64,000 nucleotides of DNA. It comes from an archaeon (lineage in GTDB: Archaea > Methanobacteriota_B > Thermococci > Methanofastidiosales > NM3). The notes beneath the pieces are model-generated. The model was not told the DNA's origin and ran no database searches. It saw nothing but the letters and a program-made list of their open reading frames with translations. Position 1 is the stretch's first letter. Every line of letters starts with the position of its first letter. The position numbers and the translations under genes are program-made. This document shows positions 1-8,357 of the stretch, piece by piece. The stretch covers positions 19,855 through 83,854 of the forward strand of contig RXIG01000004.1 of NCBI GenBank assembly GCA_004212155.1. Reading direction: 5' to 3'.

Positions 1-2
1 TG

Positions 3-668
3 GTCGATGAAGACAAGCTATTCAATCTGCTCGGCAACGAGACGCGACGGATGATCCTTCGCATGCTCTCATCAGGCCCCTGCTATACGACGGAGATAGC
101 CGAGAAGCTCAACGTGGGGCAAAAAGCGATTAACGAGCACATGCGCCTTCTCCAGGAGGCGGGTCTTGTCGACCTTTACGTGCAAAAGCAGAGCCGTGGC
201 AGTCCGCGCAAGTACTTCAAGATCAACAAGAGCGTACGTCTCGAATTTTTCATTGGTCCGTACCGATTCGACACAAGCCTCGCCAAGCTCTTCGATGGCG
301 ATTTCAAAAAACTTTTCCTTGAGTTCCCTCAGCTCAAGGAGTTCGAGGAGAAGGTCAAGAAGTCGCGCCACATCAGGGAGATCAGCAAGCTCTCGCTCGT
401 CTTCGATTCGCTCAACGAGGAGCATGCAAAGATCACACAGGCAAAGGATTATATCGAGCACAAGATGGATCAGGTGCGACAACAGTGCATCTCCGTCTGC
501 GACCAGCTAGGTCTTGATGACACCGAAAAGCGCATCGTCCTCGAGATCGTGAGCGCCGGAGGCGTCGTTTCGACAAAGCAGTTGGCCGAGCGTCTCAACA
601 TCGAGGAGGATCGCGCCATCTCGGTGCTCTCCGTACTCGAAGACAAGGGCATACTCCTAACGCAGTGA
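3..668 (+). CDS. Winged-helix transcriptional regulator, ArsR-like, with two HTH domains (5' end cut off)
   Basis: The reading frame is open from base 3, so the gene starts before the window; 221 codons are visible. The N-terminal part (NLLGNETRRMILRML, then TTEIAEKLNVGQKAINEHM) is a typical ArsR-type winged helix with a recognition helix. A charged, probably coiled-coil middle follows. The last 65 residues form a second winged-helix-like unit (ILEIVSAGGVVSTKQLAERL). A wHTH at each end of a helical spacer suggests a dimeric DNA-binding protein contacting two half-sites. No metal-binding cysteine cluster is visible, so metal sensing is not supported. The ligand and targets are unknown. An ATG at 51 lies inside the first helix and is not the real start. 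Confidence 0.8.
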   Translation, partial: VDEDKLFNLLGNETRRMILRMLSSGPCYTTEIAEKLNVGQKAINEHMRLLQEAGLVDLYVQKQSRGSPRKYFKINKSVRLEFFIGPYRFDTSLAKLFDGDFKKLFLEFPQLKEFEEKVKKSRHIREISKLSLVFDSLNEEHAKITQAKDYIEHKMDQVRQQCISVCDQLGLDDTEKRIVLEIVSAGGVVSTKQLAERLNIEEDRAISVLSVLEDKGILLTQ

Positions 669-726
669 TCCCTTACCATTGCGTTGCCGTTTTTGGCACA
701 TACGGCTTCTTTTTTGTCCCAGATGC

Positions 727-736
727 GATATAAAAA
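727..736 (+). promoter_or_regulatory. TATA box of alaS
   Basis: An AT-rich GATATAAAAA element is centred about 56 bp before the alaS ATG. It predicts a transcript start near 757 and a short leader holding the AAGGTG ribosome-binding site at 778-783. Confidence 0.5.
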
Positions 737-788
737 GGTTTATTAATATTGCCTTTTATCTTGGCAGTAAATCACTCAAGGTGTCATG

Positions 789-3452
789 ATGGATGCAAAG
801 ACATTGAAGGCCACGTTCAGGGAAAAGGCCTCAAAGGACTACAGGAAATACTTTGCGATCGACGTGCTCGAGGAGAAGGGATACCAGCGTTCACAGTGCA
901 AAAAGTGCGGGAAGTACTTCTGGTCGGTCGGTGAGCGAGACGTCTGCGGCGACCCCGACTGCGAAGGGGGGTACTCGTTCATTGACGACTCTCCTGCCCG
1001 TCCGATGGACTACATCGAAACGTGGAAGGAGTTCTCCGGAGCGTTTGATGGCATGGGGTACACCACCATACCCCGATATCCTGTGGTGGCGCGCTGGCGC
1101 GACGACACCGAATTCGTACAGGCATCCATCTACGACTTCCAACCGCATGTGGTCTCGGGGGCCGTCTCGCCACCTGCAAATCCCCTCGTCGTTCCGCAGT
1201 TTTGCCTTCGATTCAACGACACGGACAACGTGGGCGTGTCTGGCCGATCGTTTACCGGCTTTGTCATGATAGGCCAGCATGCGTTCACGAAAAAGGATGC
1301 CTTCGATCAGGAGAAGTACTTTCGCGACATCTACCGGTGGTTGACCGAGGGGATGGGAATACCTCGCTCAGAACTTGTCTTCCACGAGGACGGCTGGGCG
1401 GGCGGCGGCAACTTCGGCCCGTGTATGGAGTTTTTCTCCCGCGGCGTCGAGCTGGGCAATCAGGTATACATACTCTATGAGCTCACCCCTTCGGGGTCTC
1501 GCGAACTCGATCTCAAGGTGCTTGACATGGGGGCGGGCCAGGAGCGATTCACGTGGTATTCACAGGGATCGCGCACGATCTATGATCCCGTCTTCCCCAC
1601 CGTGCTTGACCATCTCTACGACCGATCTCCACATTCATACGACTTTGACCTGTTCACCACGTTCGCGCCGCACTCGGGCATGCTCAATGCCGACGAGAAC
1701 GAGGACATGCAGCAGACATGGGCGGATGTCGCATCACGCGTGGGCACCGACGTGACCACGCTAAGGGAAGCCGTGATGCCCATTGCCGCCACCTACTCCA
1801 TAGCAGACCATTCGCGTTCGCTCCTCTTTGCCCTGGCTGACGGTGCGCTTCCATCAAACGTCGGCGGGGGCTACAACCTCCGGGTGCTCTTCAGGCGTGC
1901 CCAGTACTTCATCGAGAAGTACGGCATCGACACGACGATGGGTGAGCTGTGCAGGCTTCATGCAGAGTACCTTGCCCCCGAGTTCCCTTTCAGCGAAGAG
2001 GCGCTCGATGACGTTGAACGCATCCTCAAGGTCGAGGAGGAAAAGTACGGCGTTGCGACAACCAAGGCGCGAAAGACCGTGCGTTCCCTGCTCGAGAAGA
2101 ACAAGGTTACAAACGACAAGCTCATTGAACTCTATGATTCACAGGGCGTCACGCCCGAGATGGTCTGTGAGCAGGCAGAACAGCTCGGTGTATCGGTATC
2201 GATACCGCCGGACTTCTACAATAAGGTGACCGAGCGACAGCAGACCTCGCGAAAGGAACCGAAAGAGAAGCGCGAGTTCAAGGCGTCGCTTCCCGGCACA
2301 CGCATGCTCTACTACGAATGCGAGGAGGACAACTCGTTTGATGCCACCGTCCTTTGGACCGAGGGCAACGACGTCGTCCTCGACAAGACGCTCTTTTACC
2401 CCGAGGGCGGTGGGCAGGCACATGACCTGGGCAGGATCAGCGGGATAGAGGTCGTTTCGGTCCAAAAGCATGGTGCCGTCATCGTCCATACGCTCGAACA
2501 CGACCCGCACTTCTCGGAAGGCGACATGGTAAAGGGCCATATCTACTCCGAACGCCGCCAGGCGCTCACGCGCCACCATACCGCCACACACATCATCAAT
2601 GCGGCGGCTCGCTCCGTGCTTGGCAATCATGTTTGGCAGGCAGGCGCCGAGAAGACGCCGTCCAAGGCACGTCTTGACATTACGCATTATGCAGGGCTTA
2701 CCGACGAGGAGTTCGAGCGCATCGAGCTCCTTGCCAACTCGTACGTCCTAAAGGACATTCCGGTGACCAAGACATTCATGGACCGAGACGAGGCGGAGAA
2801 ACGCTACGGTTTTCGCATCTACCAGGGCGGCGCCGTCCCGGGAAACGTGTTGCGCATCGTTGCCATCGACGACCTTGACGTCGAGGCGTGCGGTGGCACG
2901 CACTGTTCATCGACGGGCGAGATAGGTCCTATCAAGCTCATACGCTCCGAGAAGATACAAGACGGCATCGTTCGCCTCGAATACGCCGCGGGCCTCCAGG
3001 CGATACGCGTCATACAGGAACAGTCAAGGCTCGTACGCGATGCTGCGCACGTGTTCAGGGTAGAGCCTTCCCAGCTTGTTGGTGCAAGCGAACGGTTCTT
3101 CACCGAATGGAAGGAGCAGCGCAAGGAGATCGAGCGCCTCAAGGAAGAAGTGGCAAATATGAAGCGTTCGACACTTTCTTCCGCATTTGTTGAAAAGGAC
3201 GGATTGAGGCATTTAGTGGCCACCCTAGAGGGCGATCAGAACGTCTTGCGCAACACAGCGTTTTCCCTGTCAGGCGAGGACACCGTCGTCGTGCTCTCAA
3301 ACGGAAAGCTCCTCATGGTCGTCTGCGGCGCAAGGGCGCAGGAAAAGGGTTACAACGCCAACGAGGTCATCCGTTCTTACGGCAAGGGCGGAGGCAATGC
3401 GGAGTTCGCCCAAGGTGTGCTCACCGGGAAACTTCCAGAGAACGGGGCATGA
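789..3452 (+). CDS. alaS: Alanyl-tRNA synthetase, archaeal type
   Basis: Class II synthetase that charges tRNA-Ala with alanine. The product is 887 residues, normal for archaeal AlaRS. It opens with the archaeal N-terminal region containing a CxxC...CxxxxC cluster (CKKCGKYF, CGDPDC), followed by the catalytic core (FCLRFNDTDNVG region). The editing domain carries HHTATH near residue 595 and CGGTHC near residue 700, which coordinate zinc and remove mischarged serine or glycine. The C-terminal part has a charged coiled coil and the C-Ala domain. Start: ATGs lie at 786 and 789. The AAGGTG at 778-783 is five bases from the second, the spacing used by other genes here, so I chose 789. The 3' end overlaps nadE tail to tail by 32 bp. 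Confidence 0.96.
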   Translation: MDAKTLKATFREKASKDYRKYFAIDVLEEKGYQRSQCKKCGKYFWSVGERDVCGDPDCEGGYSFIDDSPARPMDYIETWKEFSGAFDGMGYTTIPRYPVVARWRDDTEFVQASIYDFQPHVVSGAVSPPANPLVVPQFCLRFNDTDNVGVSGRSFTGFVMIGQHAFTKKDAFDQEKYFRDIYRWLTEGMGIPRSELVFHEDGWAGGGNFGPCMEFFSRGVELGNQVYILYELTPSGSRELDLKVLDMGAGQERFTWYSQGSRTIYDPVFPTVLDHLYDRSPHSYDFDLFTTFAPHSGMLNADENEDMQQTWADVASRVGTDVTTLREAVMPIAATYSIADHSRSLLFALADGALPSNVGGGYNLRVLFRRAQYFIEKYGIDTTMGELCRLHAEYLAPEFPFSEEALDDVERILKVEEEKYGVATTKARKTVRSLLEKNKVTNDKLIELYDSQGVTPEMVCEQAEQLGVSVSIPPDFYNKVTERQQTSRKEPKEKREFKASLPGTRMLYYECEEDNSFDATVLWTEGNDVVLDKTLFYPEGGGQAHDLGRISGIEVVSVQKHGAVIVHTLEHDPHFSEGDMVKGHIYSERRQALTRHHTATHIINAAARSVLGNHVWQAGAEKTPSKARLDITHYAGLTDEEFERIELLANSYVLKDIPVTKTFMDRDEAEKRYGFRIYQGGAVPGNVLRIVAIDDLDVEACGGTHCSSTGEIGPIKLIRSEKIQDGIVRLEYAAGLQAIRVIQEQSRLVRDAAHVFRVEPSQLVGASERFFTEWKEQRKEIERLKEEVANMKRSTLSSAFVEKDGLRHLVATLEGDQNVLRNTAFSLSGEDTVVVLSNGKLLMVVCGARAQEKGYNANEVIRSYGKGGGNAEFAQGVLTGKLPENGA

Positions 3453-4203
3453 CACGCTTGTGGGCCGTATTGGTCATCCGTTTGTAAAGGGAACGGGCCA
3501 GCGGCTCGTTGCCCACCGTTTTTCCTGCCTGCGTGGGGCTCATGCGTTCGTCCACGATGAGCGAGAGTATTTTGTCGATCGCATCATAGCTCGCTCCGAG
3601 TTCGGCCTCGTCCGTCTGACCTGGATAGAGTCCGGCGCTTGGCGGTTTTTCCATGATGGCATCGGGAATGCCAAGGGCTGAACCGAGCCAGTATACTTCT
3701 GACTTCCACAACGCCCCTATAGGGTAGAGGTCTGCTGCGCTGTCCCCCCATTTTGTGGAGTATCCTATCAGCCATTCGGACCTGTTCGAGGTGCCGACCA
3801 CAAGGCGTTTTTCCATGTTGGCGCACAGGTAAAGATAGGTCATGCGCACGCGTGCCTTCACGTTGCCCAGGGCCATTTGCGAGATCGTCTCCTGGCGCGT
3901 GTAGTTGTCCTCCACTGCCTTCACGACACCGCCGATATCGATGACGGCATGTTGTATGCCAAGCTCCGTACAGAGGTCGACGGCATCCTGCGTGTCCTGT
4001 GGGGACGATTGGTCTCCCGCAGGCATGATGAGCGCGAGGGTGTCGACGCAGGGGGCGCACAGCGTTGCGACGACTGCGGAATCGATGCCTCCTGACACAC
4101 CGATGACAACGCCTGCGGCGTCTGCACTGGCAACGAAACCTTTGATCCTCTCTCGAAGCGACGCGATGGTGCCTTTGAGCTCACGTTCGCCCATCATAGG
4201 CAT
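3421..4203 (-). CDS. nadE: NH3-dependent NAD+ synthetase
   Basis: Catalyses the last step of NAD+ synthesis: adenylation of nicotinic acid adenine dinucleotide and amidation with ammonia. The 260-residue product carries the ATP-pyrophosphatase P-loop SGGIDSA near residue 40. It also has GTSNRSEWLIGYSTKWGDSA and the substrate loop KPPSAGLYPGQTDE typical of the family. There is no glutaminase domain, so ammonia must come from outside. Start: the ATG at 4203 shares one base with the stop of the upstream MBL gene and has AGGTG five bases before it; a TTG at 4206 is less likely. It is probably cotranscribed with that hydrolase. NadM, the preceding enzyme of the pathway, is also in the window at 35.4 kb. 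Confidence 0.93.
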   Translation of the reverse strand: MPMMGERELKGTIASLRERIKGFVASADAAGVVIGVSGGIDSAVVATLCAPCVDTLALIMPAGDQSSPQDTQDAVDLCTELGIQHAVIDIGGVVKAVEDNYTRQETISQMALGNVKARVRMTYLYLCANMEKRLVVGTSNRSEWLIGYSTKWGDSAADLYPIGALWKSEVYWLGSALGIPDAIMEKPPSAGLYPGQTDEAELGASYDAIDKILSLIVDERMSPTQAGKTVGNEPLARSLYKRMTNTAHKRVMPRSLEVSR

Positions 4204-4805
4204 CAAATCACCTCAAAAAAGCTCCGAAAGATCGTTTCGATGTTGTTCTCAAACGATGGGCCGTGCCCGGGGCATATATGCTCGGCTTCGATGCCACGAA
4301 GCTTTTTGAAACTCATCTCCATGCTCTTAAAGCTCCCTGATGGAAGGTCGGTCCTTCCTATGCCGTTCATGAACCAGGTGTCGCCGCTAAAGAGGGTGCG
4401 CGTGGCCGTATCGAGCAGGCAAATGCTCCCAGACGTGTGGCCTGGTGTGTGCACAACCGTGAGCTCATGGTCACCAATGTCGACGACGTCGCCTTCCTTG
4501 AGCCTTCTGGCCACGGGAAATCCTTCAAATGATGATGTGAAATGGGAATACGCAGTCTTCATATCGCCCGTTTCGACAGCGTCTGCGTCGTCCTCGTGGA
4601 CGTAGATCTCCGTGTTCCAGTTCCCCCCGATATGGTCGTAATGGCAATGGGTGTTTATGATTACGTCGATCTCCCTCTCGGATCGTGCAATATACGTTGC
4701 GAGCGTGGGGTCGCCGGGAAGGCCCGGGTCGATGAGGATCGTACGGTCGCCTGTTATTACATACGAGTTCGAACTATACGATTGCGATATGATTTCATAT
4801 ATCAT
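4203..4805 (-). CDS. Metallo-beta-lactamase-fold hydrolase (glyoxalase II-like)
   Basis: A 200-residue MBL-fold protein. It has the dinuclear metal motif HCHYDHIGG, then HTPGHTSGSICL, FSGDTWF and a late histidine in CPGHGPSF. That is the full ligand set of glyoxalase II-type hydrolases, so it should be an active metal-dependent hydrolase, perhaps of thioesters. The substrate cannot be told from sequence. Start: a TATA-like CTATAAAG lies at 4827-4834, about 25 bp before the ATG at 4805, implying a leaderless message starting MIYEIISQ. An upstream ATG at 4820 would lie before that transcription start. Its stop overlaps the nadE ATG by one base, so the two are translationally linked. Confidence 0.88.
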   Translation of the reverse strand: MIYEIISQSYSSNSYVITGDRTILIDPGLPGDPTLATYIARSEREIDVIINTHCHYDHIGGNWNTEIYVHEDDADAVETGDMKTAYSHFTSSFEGFPVARRLKEGDVVDIGDHELTVVHTPGHTSGSICLLDTATRTLFSGDTWFMNGIGRTDLPSGSFKSMEMSFKKLRGIEAEHICPGHGPSFENNIETIFRSFFEVI

Positions 4806-4826
4806 GGGCGGCACTACCATCTCAAT

Positions 4827-4834
4827 CTATAAAG
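4827..4834 (-). promoter_or_regulatory. TATA box for the MBL hydrolase-nadE operon
   Basis: CTATAAAG (plus-strand reading) is centred about 25 bp from the ATG at 4805. The position predicts a leaderless transcript. Confidence 0.5.
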
Positions 4835-4890
4835 ATTTTATGACGTCCCATCCAAGGGCCGTGTGAGAAAAATAGGTAGTCCAAGCGCAC

Positions 4891-6765
4891 TTACCCGAGG
4901 TCTTCCTCAAGGAACGTGCGTACCTTGGATACGAGCTCGTCCTTGTGCTCGCCAGTAAATGCATAGTCGAACACCTCGGCGATGGTCCTGACGGTGCGTA
5001 TCGTGGCCTTTTCCTTGTGGCGCGCATCGAGCAGCACGTCATCCTTATTCGAACGGGGTACTATGATCTCCTTCATGCCCGCATCGATGGCGGCCTCGAT
5101 CTTTGCATTGACGCCGCCAATGGGCAGCACCTCGCCCCTAACGGAGAGAGAACCGGTCATCGCAACGTCCTGGCGGATCGGTATCTGTGTGAGTGCCGAT
5201 ATGACTGCGGTGGCGATCGATATCGATGCCGAATCGCCCTCGACGCCCTCATAGGCCTGGAGGAACTGTACGTGGATGTCGAAGTTTGATATGTCCTTGC
5301 CAATATACTTCTTTGCCAAGGCCGACACGTTTTGCACCGATTCCTTTGCGATATCGCCAAGCTTGCCAGCGGCAATGATCTTGCCTTCTTCCTTGCTTGC
5401 GGAAGGGGCGGCCTCCGCCTCGATCGTGGAGATGATGCCGCTGTCGCCCATCACCGCAAGGCCGTTGATGCGGCCAATGGCTTGTCCGGTATTACGTATG
5501 ATCTGGTACTGGCGCTTCTTCTCTATGTACTTGTCCGCTATCTGGTGCTCGAGCGTGCGCGCCTTGTGCTTTCCTTCGAGCACGTCCTCTACATCGACGA
5601 TGTCCTTGTCCTTGCGATTGGCGATGTCGCCGGCAGTGCGTATGAGACCTCCAAGCTCCCTGATGCGCATGGTGATATACCCCTTCCGCCCCGCGCGGCG
5701 CCGGGCCTCGTTGACGATCTCCTGGACAGCGTCGTAGGTGAAGTGGGGTATCTTGCCGTCCTTGTTGACCTCCTGTGCTACGACCTGCACAATCCGTCTT
5801 CTGTTCTCAAGTGTGTCTTTCATCGCATCGTTCATGTAGAGCTCATAACCGTATCCACGGATACGTGACCTGAGCGCTGGATGCATGTCGCGAACGGTCT
5901 CGATGTTTCCCGCCGCAATAAGCACAAAGTCGCATGGCGCCGATTCGGTGCGCACCATGGCGCCCGATGACATCTCGCTTTGTCCTGTGATGGAGTATTT
6001 GTTATCCTGAAGTGCTGTGAGTATCGCCTGCTGCATCTTGACCTGGAACGTTGATATCTCGTCAATGAAGAGTACGCCTTTATGTGCCCTATGTATCATA
6101 CCTGCCTCCACACGTTCATGTGGTGGTGTCCCAAGGCCGCCCGACTGGAACGGGTCATGTCGCACGTCGCCCAGGAGTGCGCCTGCATGTGCGCCGGTCC
6201 CGTCGACGTATGGTGAAGTCGTCTTTTCAGAATTATCGACTAGTAACTTTGGAACGAGCGCCCCTCCCTTCGAGCGGGTCATGTTCTGCATGAGAAAGAT
6301 GAGCAGCACTATAATGAGTATGCCTGTGAGGAGCTGGCCCGTGGTGAACGCAAGAAAGAGCACGATGGCTATAACGAAGAAGAGCACAATATATTTGGTG
6401 TTCTCCTGCTGATTGGCACGTTGCTTGTGGTGATTGACGATCGCCTTACCCTGACCTGCACGCACCGACCTGATTTTTGGGGTGTTGGGGTCTTCCTCGT
6501 TCGGGTAGCATATGATATCCTCGAGCTCCTTGCGTGGAAGGAGCTCGGCCATGGCCTGGCCCAGCATGGATTTGCCTGTGCCCGGATCACCGATGAGCAG
6601 CACGTTGCGGCGCTGCTTCGCAGCTATGCGGATCGTCTCGACGGCCTCATCCTGCCCTATGACCTGGTCAATGAGCATCTTGGGTATCTCAATTTCCTTG
6701 GTCGTCTCGAACGTGAATCCGATATCGTTCTCTTCGGGCATGGGGGGCTCTTTCTCGTCAGTCAT
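4891..6765 (-). CDS. lonB: Archaeal membrane-anchored Lon protease (LonB)
   Basis: ATP-dependent protease of euryarchaea, 624 residues. The AAA+ domain starts with Walker A GDPGTGKS near residue 60. It is interrupted by two hydrophobic segments at about residues 125-158 (IVLFFVIAIVLFLAF and ILIIVLLIFLM) that anchor the enzyme in the membrane. Walker B (GVLFIDEIS) and the sensor regions follow. The C-terminal S16 protease domain has the catalytic Ser in EGDSAS near residue 508 and the Lys in GGVNAKIEAA near residue 553. Length and order match archaeal LonB. It should degrade unfolded and membrane proteins from the cytoplasmic face. A TATA element at 6795-6804 predicts a leader of a few bases before the ATG. 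Confidence 0.96.
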   Translation of the reverse strand: MTDEKEPPMPEENDIGFTFETTKEIEIPKMLIDQVIGQDEAVETIRIAAKQRRNVLLIGDPGTGKSMLGQAMAELLPRKELEDIICYPNEEDPNTPKIRSVRAGQGKAIVNHHKQRANQQENTKYIVLFFVIAIVLFLAFTTGQLLTGILIIVLLIFLMQNMTRSKGGALVPKLLVDNSEKTTSPYVDGTGAHAGALLGDVRHDPFQSGGLGTPPHERVEAGMIHRAHKGVLFIDEISTFQVKMQQAILTALQDNKYSITGQSEMSSGAMVRTESAPCDFVLIAAGNIETVRDMHPALRSRIRGYGYELYMNDAMKDTLENRRRIVQVVAQEVNKDGKIPHFTYDAVQEIVNEARRRAGRKGYITMRIRELGGLIRTAGDIANRKDKDIVDVEDVLEGKHKARTLEHQIADKYIEKKRQYQIIRNTGQAIGRINGLAVMGDSGIISTIEAEAAPSASKEEGKIIAAGKLGDIAKESVQNVSALAKKYIGKDISNFDIHVQFLQAYEGVEGDSASISIATAVISALTQIPIRQDVAMTGSLSVRGEVLPIGGVNAKIEAAIDAGMKEIIVPRSNKDDVLLDARHKEKATIRTVRTIAEVFDYAFTGEHKDELVSKVRTFLEEDLG

Positions 6766-6794
6766 GGGAATCTTGTTTAGACTACATATGGTTA

Positions 6795-6804
6795 ATTTAT
6801 AAAC
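6795..6804 (-). promoter_or_regulatory. TATA box of lonB
   Basis: ATTTATAAAC is centred about 34 bp before the lonB ATG. It predicts a transcript start near 6773 and an eight-base leader. Confidence 0.55.
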
Positions 6805-6925
6805 GTATCGTCTTTTCAGCCCATGGCCATAAGGGGTACTCTTGCCCTATAATATCCATTTTTACATAACGAATTGGCAATACAAAAACCACATTCTATG
6901 CCCGCATCATGGGCGTGGCCCTGAT

Positions 6926-6959
6926 AAAAAAGTGCCACGATGTCTGTGTCACACATCGT
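6926..6959 (-). terminator. Hairpin plus T-tract terminator
   Basis: Read on the minus strand, the perfect 7-bp inverted repeat ACGATGT/ACATCGT (6937-6943 and 6953-6959, 9-base loop) is followed within five bases by six T (6926-6931). It lies 115 bases after the stop of the membrane protein ending at 7075 and is the likely end of that transcript. A weaker GCACCA/TGGTGC hairpin lies just upstream. The rest of the 309-bp gap (6766-7074) holds only the lonB promoter. Confidence 0.55.
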
Positions 6960-7074
6960 TTGTTGACGGTCTCGAAGCACAATGCCGCGTTACAGCCGTC
7001 ATGTCAACATGCTGTTTTGTCGCGGGTTGTCCGTTCAGCACCAGAGGATAGAAATGTTGGTGCCTACCGTGCCT

Positions 7075-8172
7075 TCAATTGTTAGAATTGTTGGAGAACT
7101 TTTCGTTGTAGAACTGGCGCAGCAATGCATCGTACTGATCATCGGGGATCTTGCGACGGAAGTATGATTCCATCTCCATCAGGATCCTGTCCTTGCTCTT
7201 GTAGCGCTTGATGAGCTCCCTCTGTATAGGATTTCGTTCCTTGAGGCGAGAGAGGAAGGAGAACTGTCCCTTAATGGAGCTCCAGAACGTCCACATGAAG
7301 ATGAGCGTCACCACCAAGAGCGCACCGATGATCTCAGCGTAATGAAGCATGGTCCATCGCGAGACCTCAGACTCCACGCTTCCATCATAGACCTTCTCGA
7401 ATATCGAGTTCACTTCAGCATCCGTTTTTCCCTGGACGTGCTGTATGTAGCGTGCTGAGCTCCATGTCGAGCTCTGGGACGTTCGCGTGCCATGGTAGAT
7501 GTCTGCAAGCGTTTCGATCGATGTCTGCTCGTAGAGGCGTTCATAGATCAGAAATGATTCTCTAAAATAGTAGGAGACCCTTTCAGGCTCGTCAGCGGCG
7601 TTGTCGGGCAGTTCATACCCATCAAGTGCGATCGTATCATCGAGTGCCGTATCACCGGTGAGGTATTCCCTGTACGCCGAGGCCTCGCTGTCGCGTCCTG
7701 CCTGCTCGAGTGCCCAGTAGGCGTTAAATGAGGATGTCCCCCAGTATACCCATTCAGGTAGATCAGAGTTGCCCCGGTATATCCACATCTTTGAAAGGCC
7801 CCACACGGTCGAATCGATGGGATAGTCCACTGCGACCGTAAGCTCATCAGATGACCTTCCGAGGGAGAAGGGGTAGTTGTTTTCCTCTGCCATGTCCGAT
7901 ATCCTAATCGTAATGGTGTCGTGTGGCGGGTCGTCGTCATAGGCCGCCCCGATGAAAGGCATGGTTTCTTCTACGAGCGTCATGGTCCTTTCAGCCCATT
8001 CCTTGTTGTCATCGCTGTAGAAGATGCGTACGCTTACATCGTCGCTTTGTATCTCAAGCGTCTTCTCGATGAACGGTTCGGAATCCTCGCTGAAAAAGTA
8101 TGCCATAACAGCAGAAATGGCCATATAAATGATAAGAAAAAGAAGAATTCGCTTTCCTAAACTTCTCGCCAT
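7075..8172 (-). CDS. Two-pass membrane protein with an external domain, resembling a peptidase MA-like domain without its catalytic motif
   Basis: A 365-residue protein of unknown function. It has a signal-anchor at residues 7-28, a roughly 240-residue extracytoplasmic domain, a second transmembrane segment near residues 273-297 (IIGALLVVTLIFMWTFW), and a basic cytoplasmic tail of about 65 residues. The external domain contains LPEWVYWGTSSFNAYWAL, which resembles the 'LPxWLxEGxAxY' segment after the zinc motif of peptidase MA-like gluzincins. Where HExxH would be, the sequence reads GLSKMWIYRG, so no zinc protease activity is expected. Start: a TATA box at 8196-8203 places the transcript start at the ATG at 8172; the ATG at 8196 lies within that box. 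Confidence 0.6.
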   Translation of the reverse strand: MARSLGKRILLFLIIYMAISAVMAYFFSEDSEPFIEKTLEIQSDDVSVRIFYSDDNKEWAERTMTLVEETMPFIGAAYDDDPPHDTITIRISDMAEENNYPFSLGRSSDELTVAVDYPIDSTVWGLSKMWIYRGNSDLPEWVYWGTSSFNAYWALEQAGRDSEASAYREYLTGDTALDDTIALDGYELPDNAADEPERVSYYFRESFLIYERLYEQTSIETLADIYHGTRTSQSSTWSSARYIQHVQGKTDAEVNSIFEKVYDGSVESEVSRWTMLHYAEIIGALLVVTLIFMWTFWSSIKGQFSFLSRLKERNPIQRELIKRYKSKDRILMEMESYFRRKIPDDQYDALLRQFYNEKFSNNSNN

Positions 8173-8195
8173 TATGTATCTTGATGATGCATGCA

Positions 8196-8203
8196 TTTAT
8201 AAA
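8196..8203 (-). promoter_or_regulatory. TATA box of the MA-like membrane protein
   Basis: The symmetric TTTATAAA is centred about 27 bp before the ATG at 8172, consistent with a leaderless message. Confidence 0.5.
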
Positions 8204-8235
8204 ATGTTTGCATGCGTTACGGCCATGGGCCCTCT

Positions 8236-8265
8236 CGTGGCGGTAAGGTGAGATTCAACGCCACG
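8236..8265. repeat. Perfect 7-bp inverted repeat in a divergent intergenic region
   Basis: CGTGGCG (8236-8242) and CGCCACG (8259-8265) are separated by 16 bases and lie between the divergent promoters of the membrane protein and the phosphohexomutase. Wobble pairs would lengthen the stem. It may be an operator or an RNA hairpin; no function can be assigned. Confidence 0.45.
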
Positions 8266-8357
8266 GGGTAAACGTTTAATATATCTTTTAATATATTCAA
8301 GCATCATACGTTCTTCCAGGTAAAATTAGATAAAGAACAATACTAGGGGTTCACATC

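Noticed and set aside
2139..2687. Long antisense frame (182 codons) within alaS
   Set aside because: It lies wholly opposite a well-supported gene, has no recognisable motif, and reflects codon bias of alaS.
6842..7051. 69-codon frame upstream of lonB
   Set aside because: It crosses the hairpin terminator region, has no ribosome site, and its composition is not protein-like.
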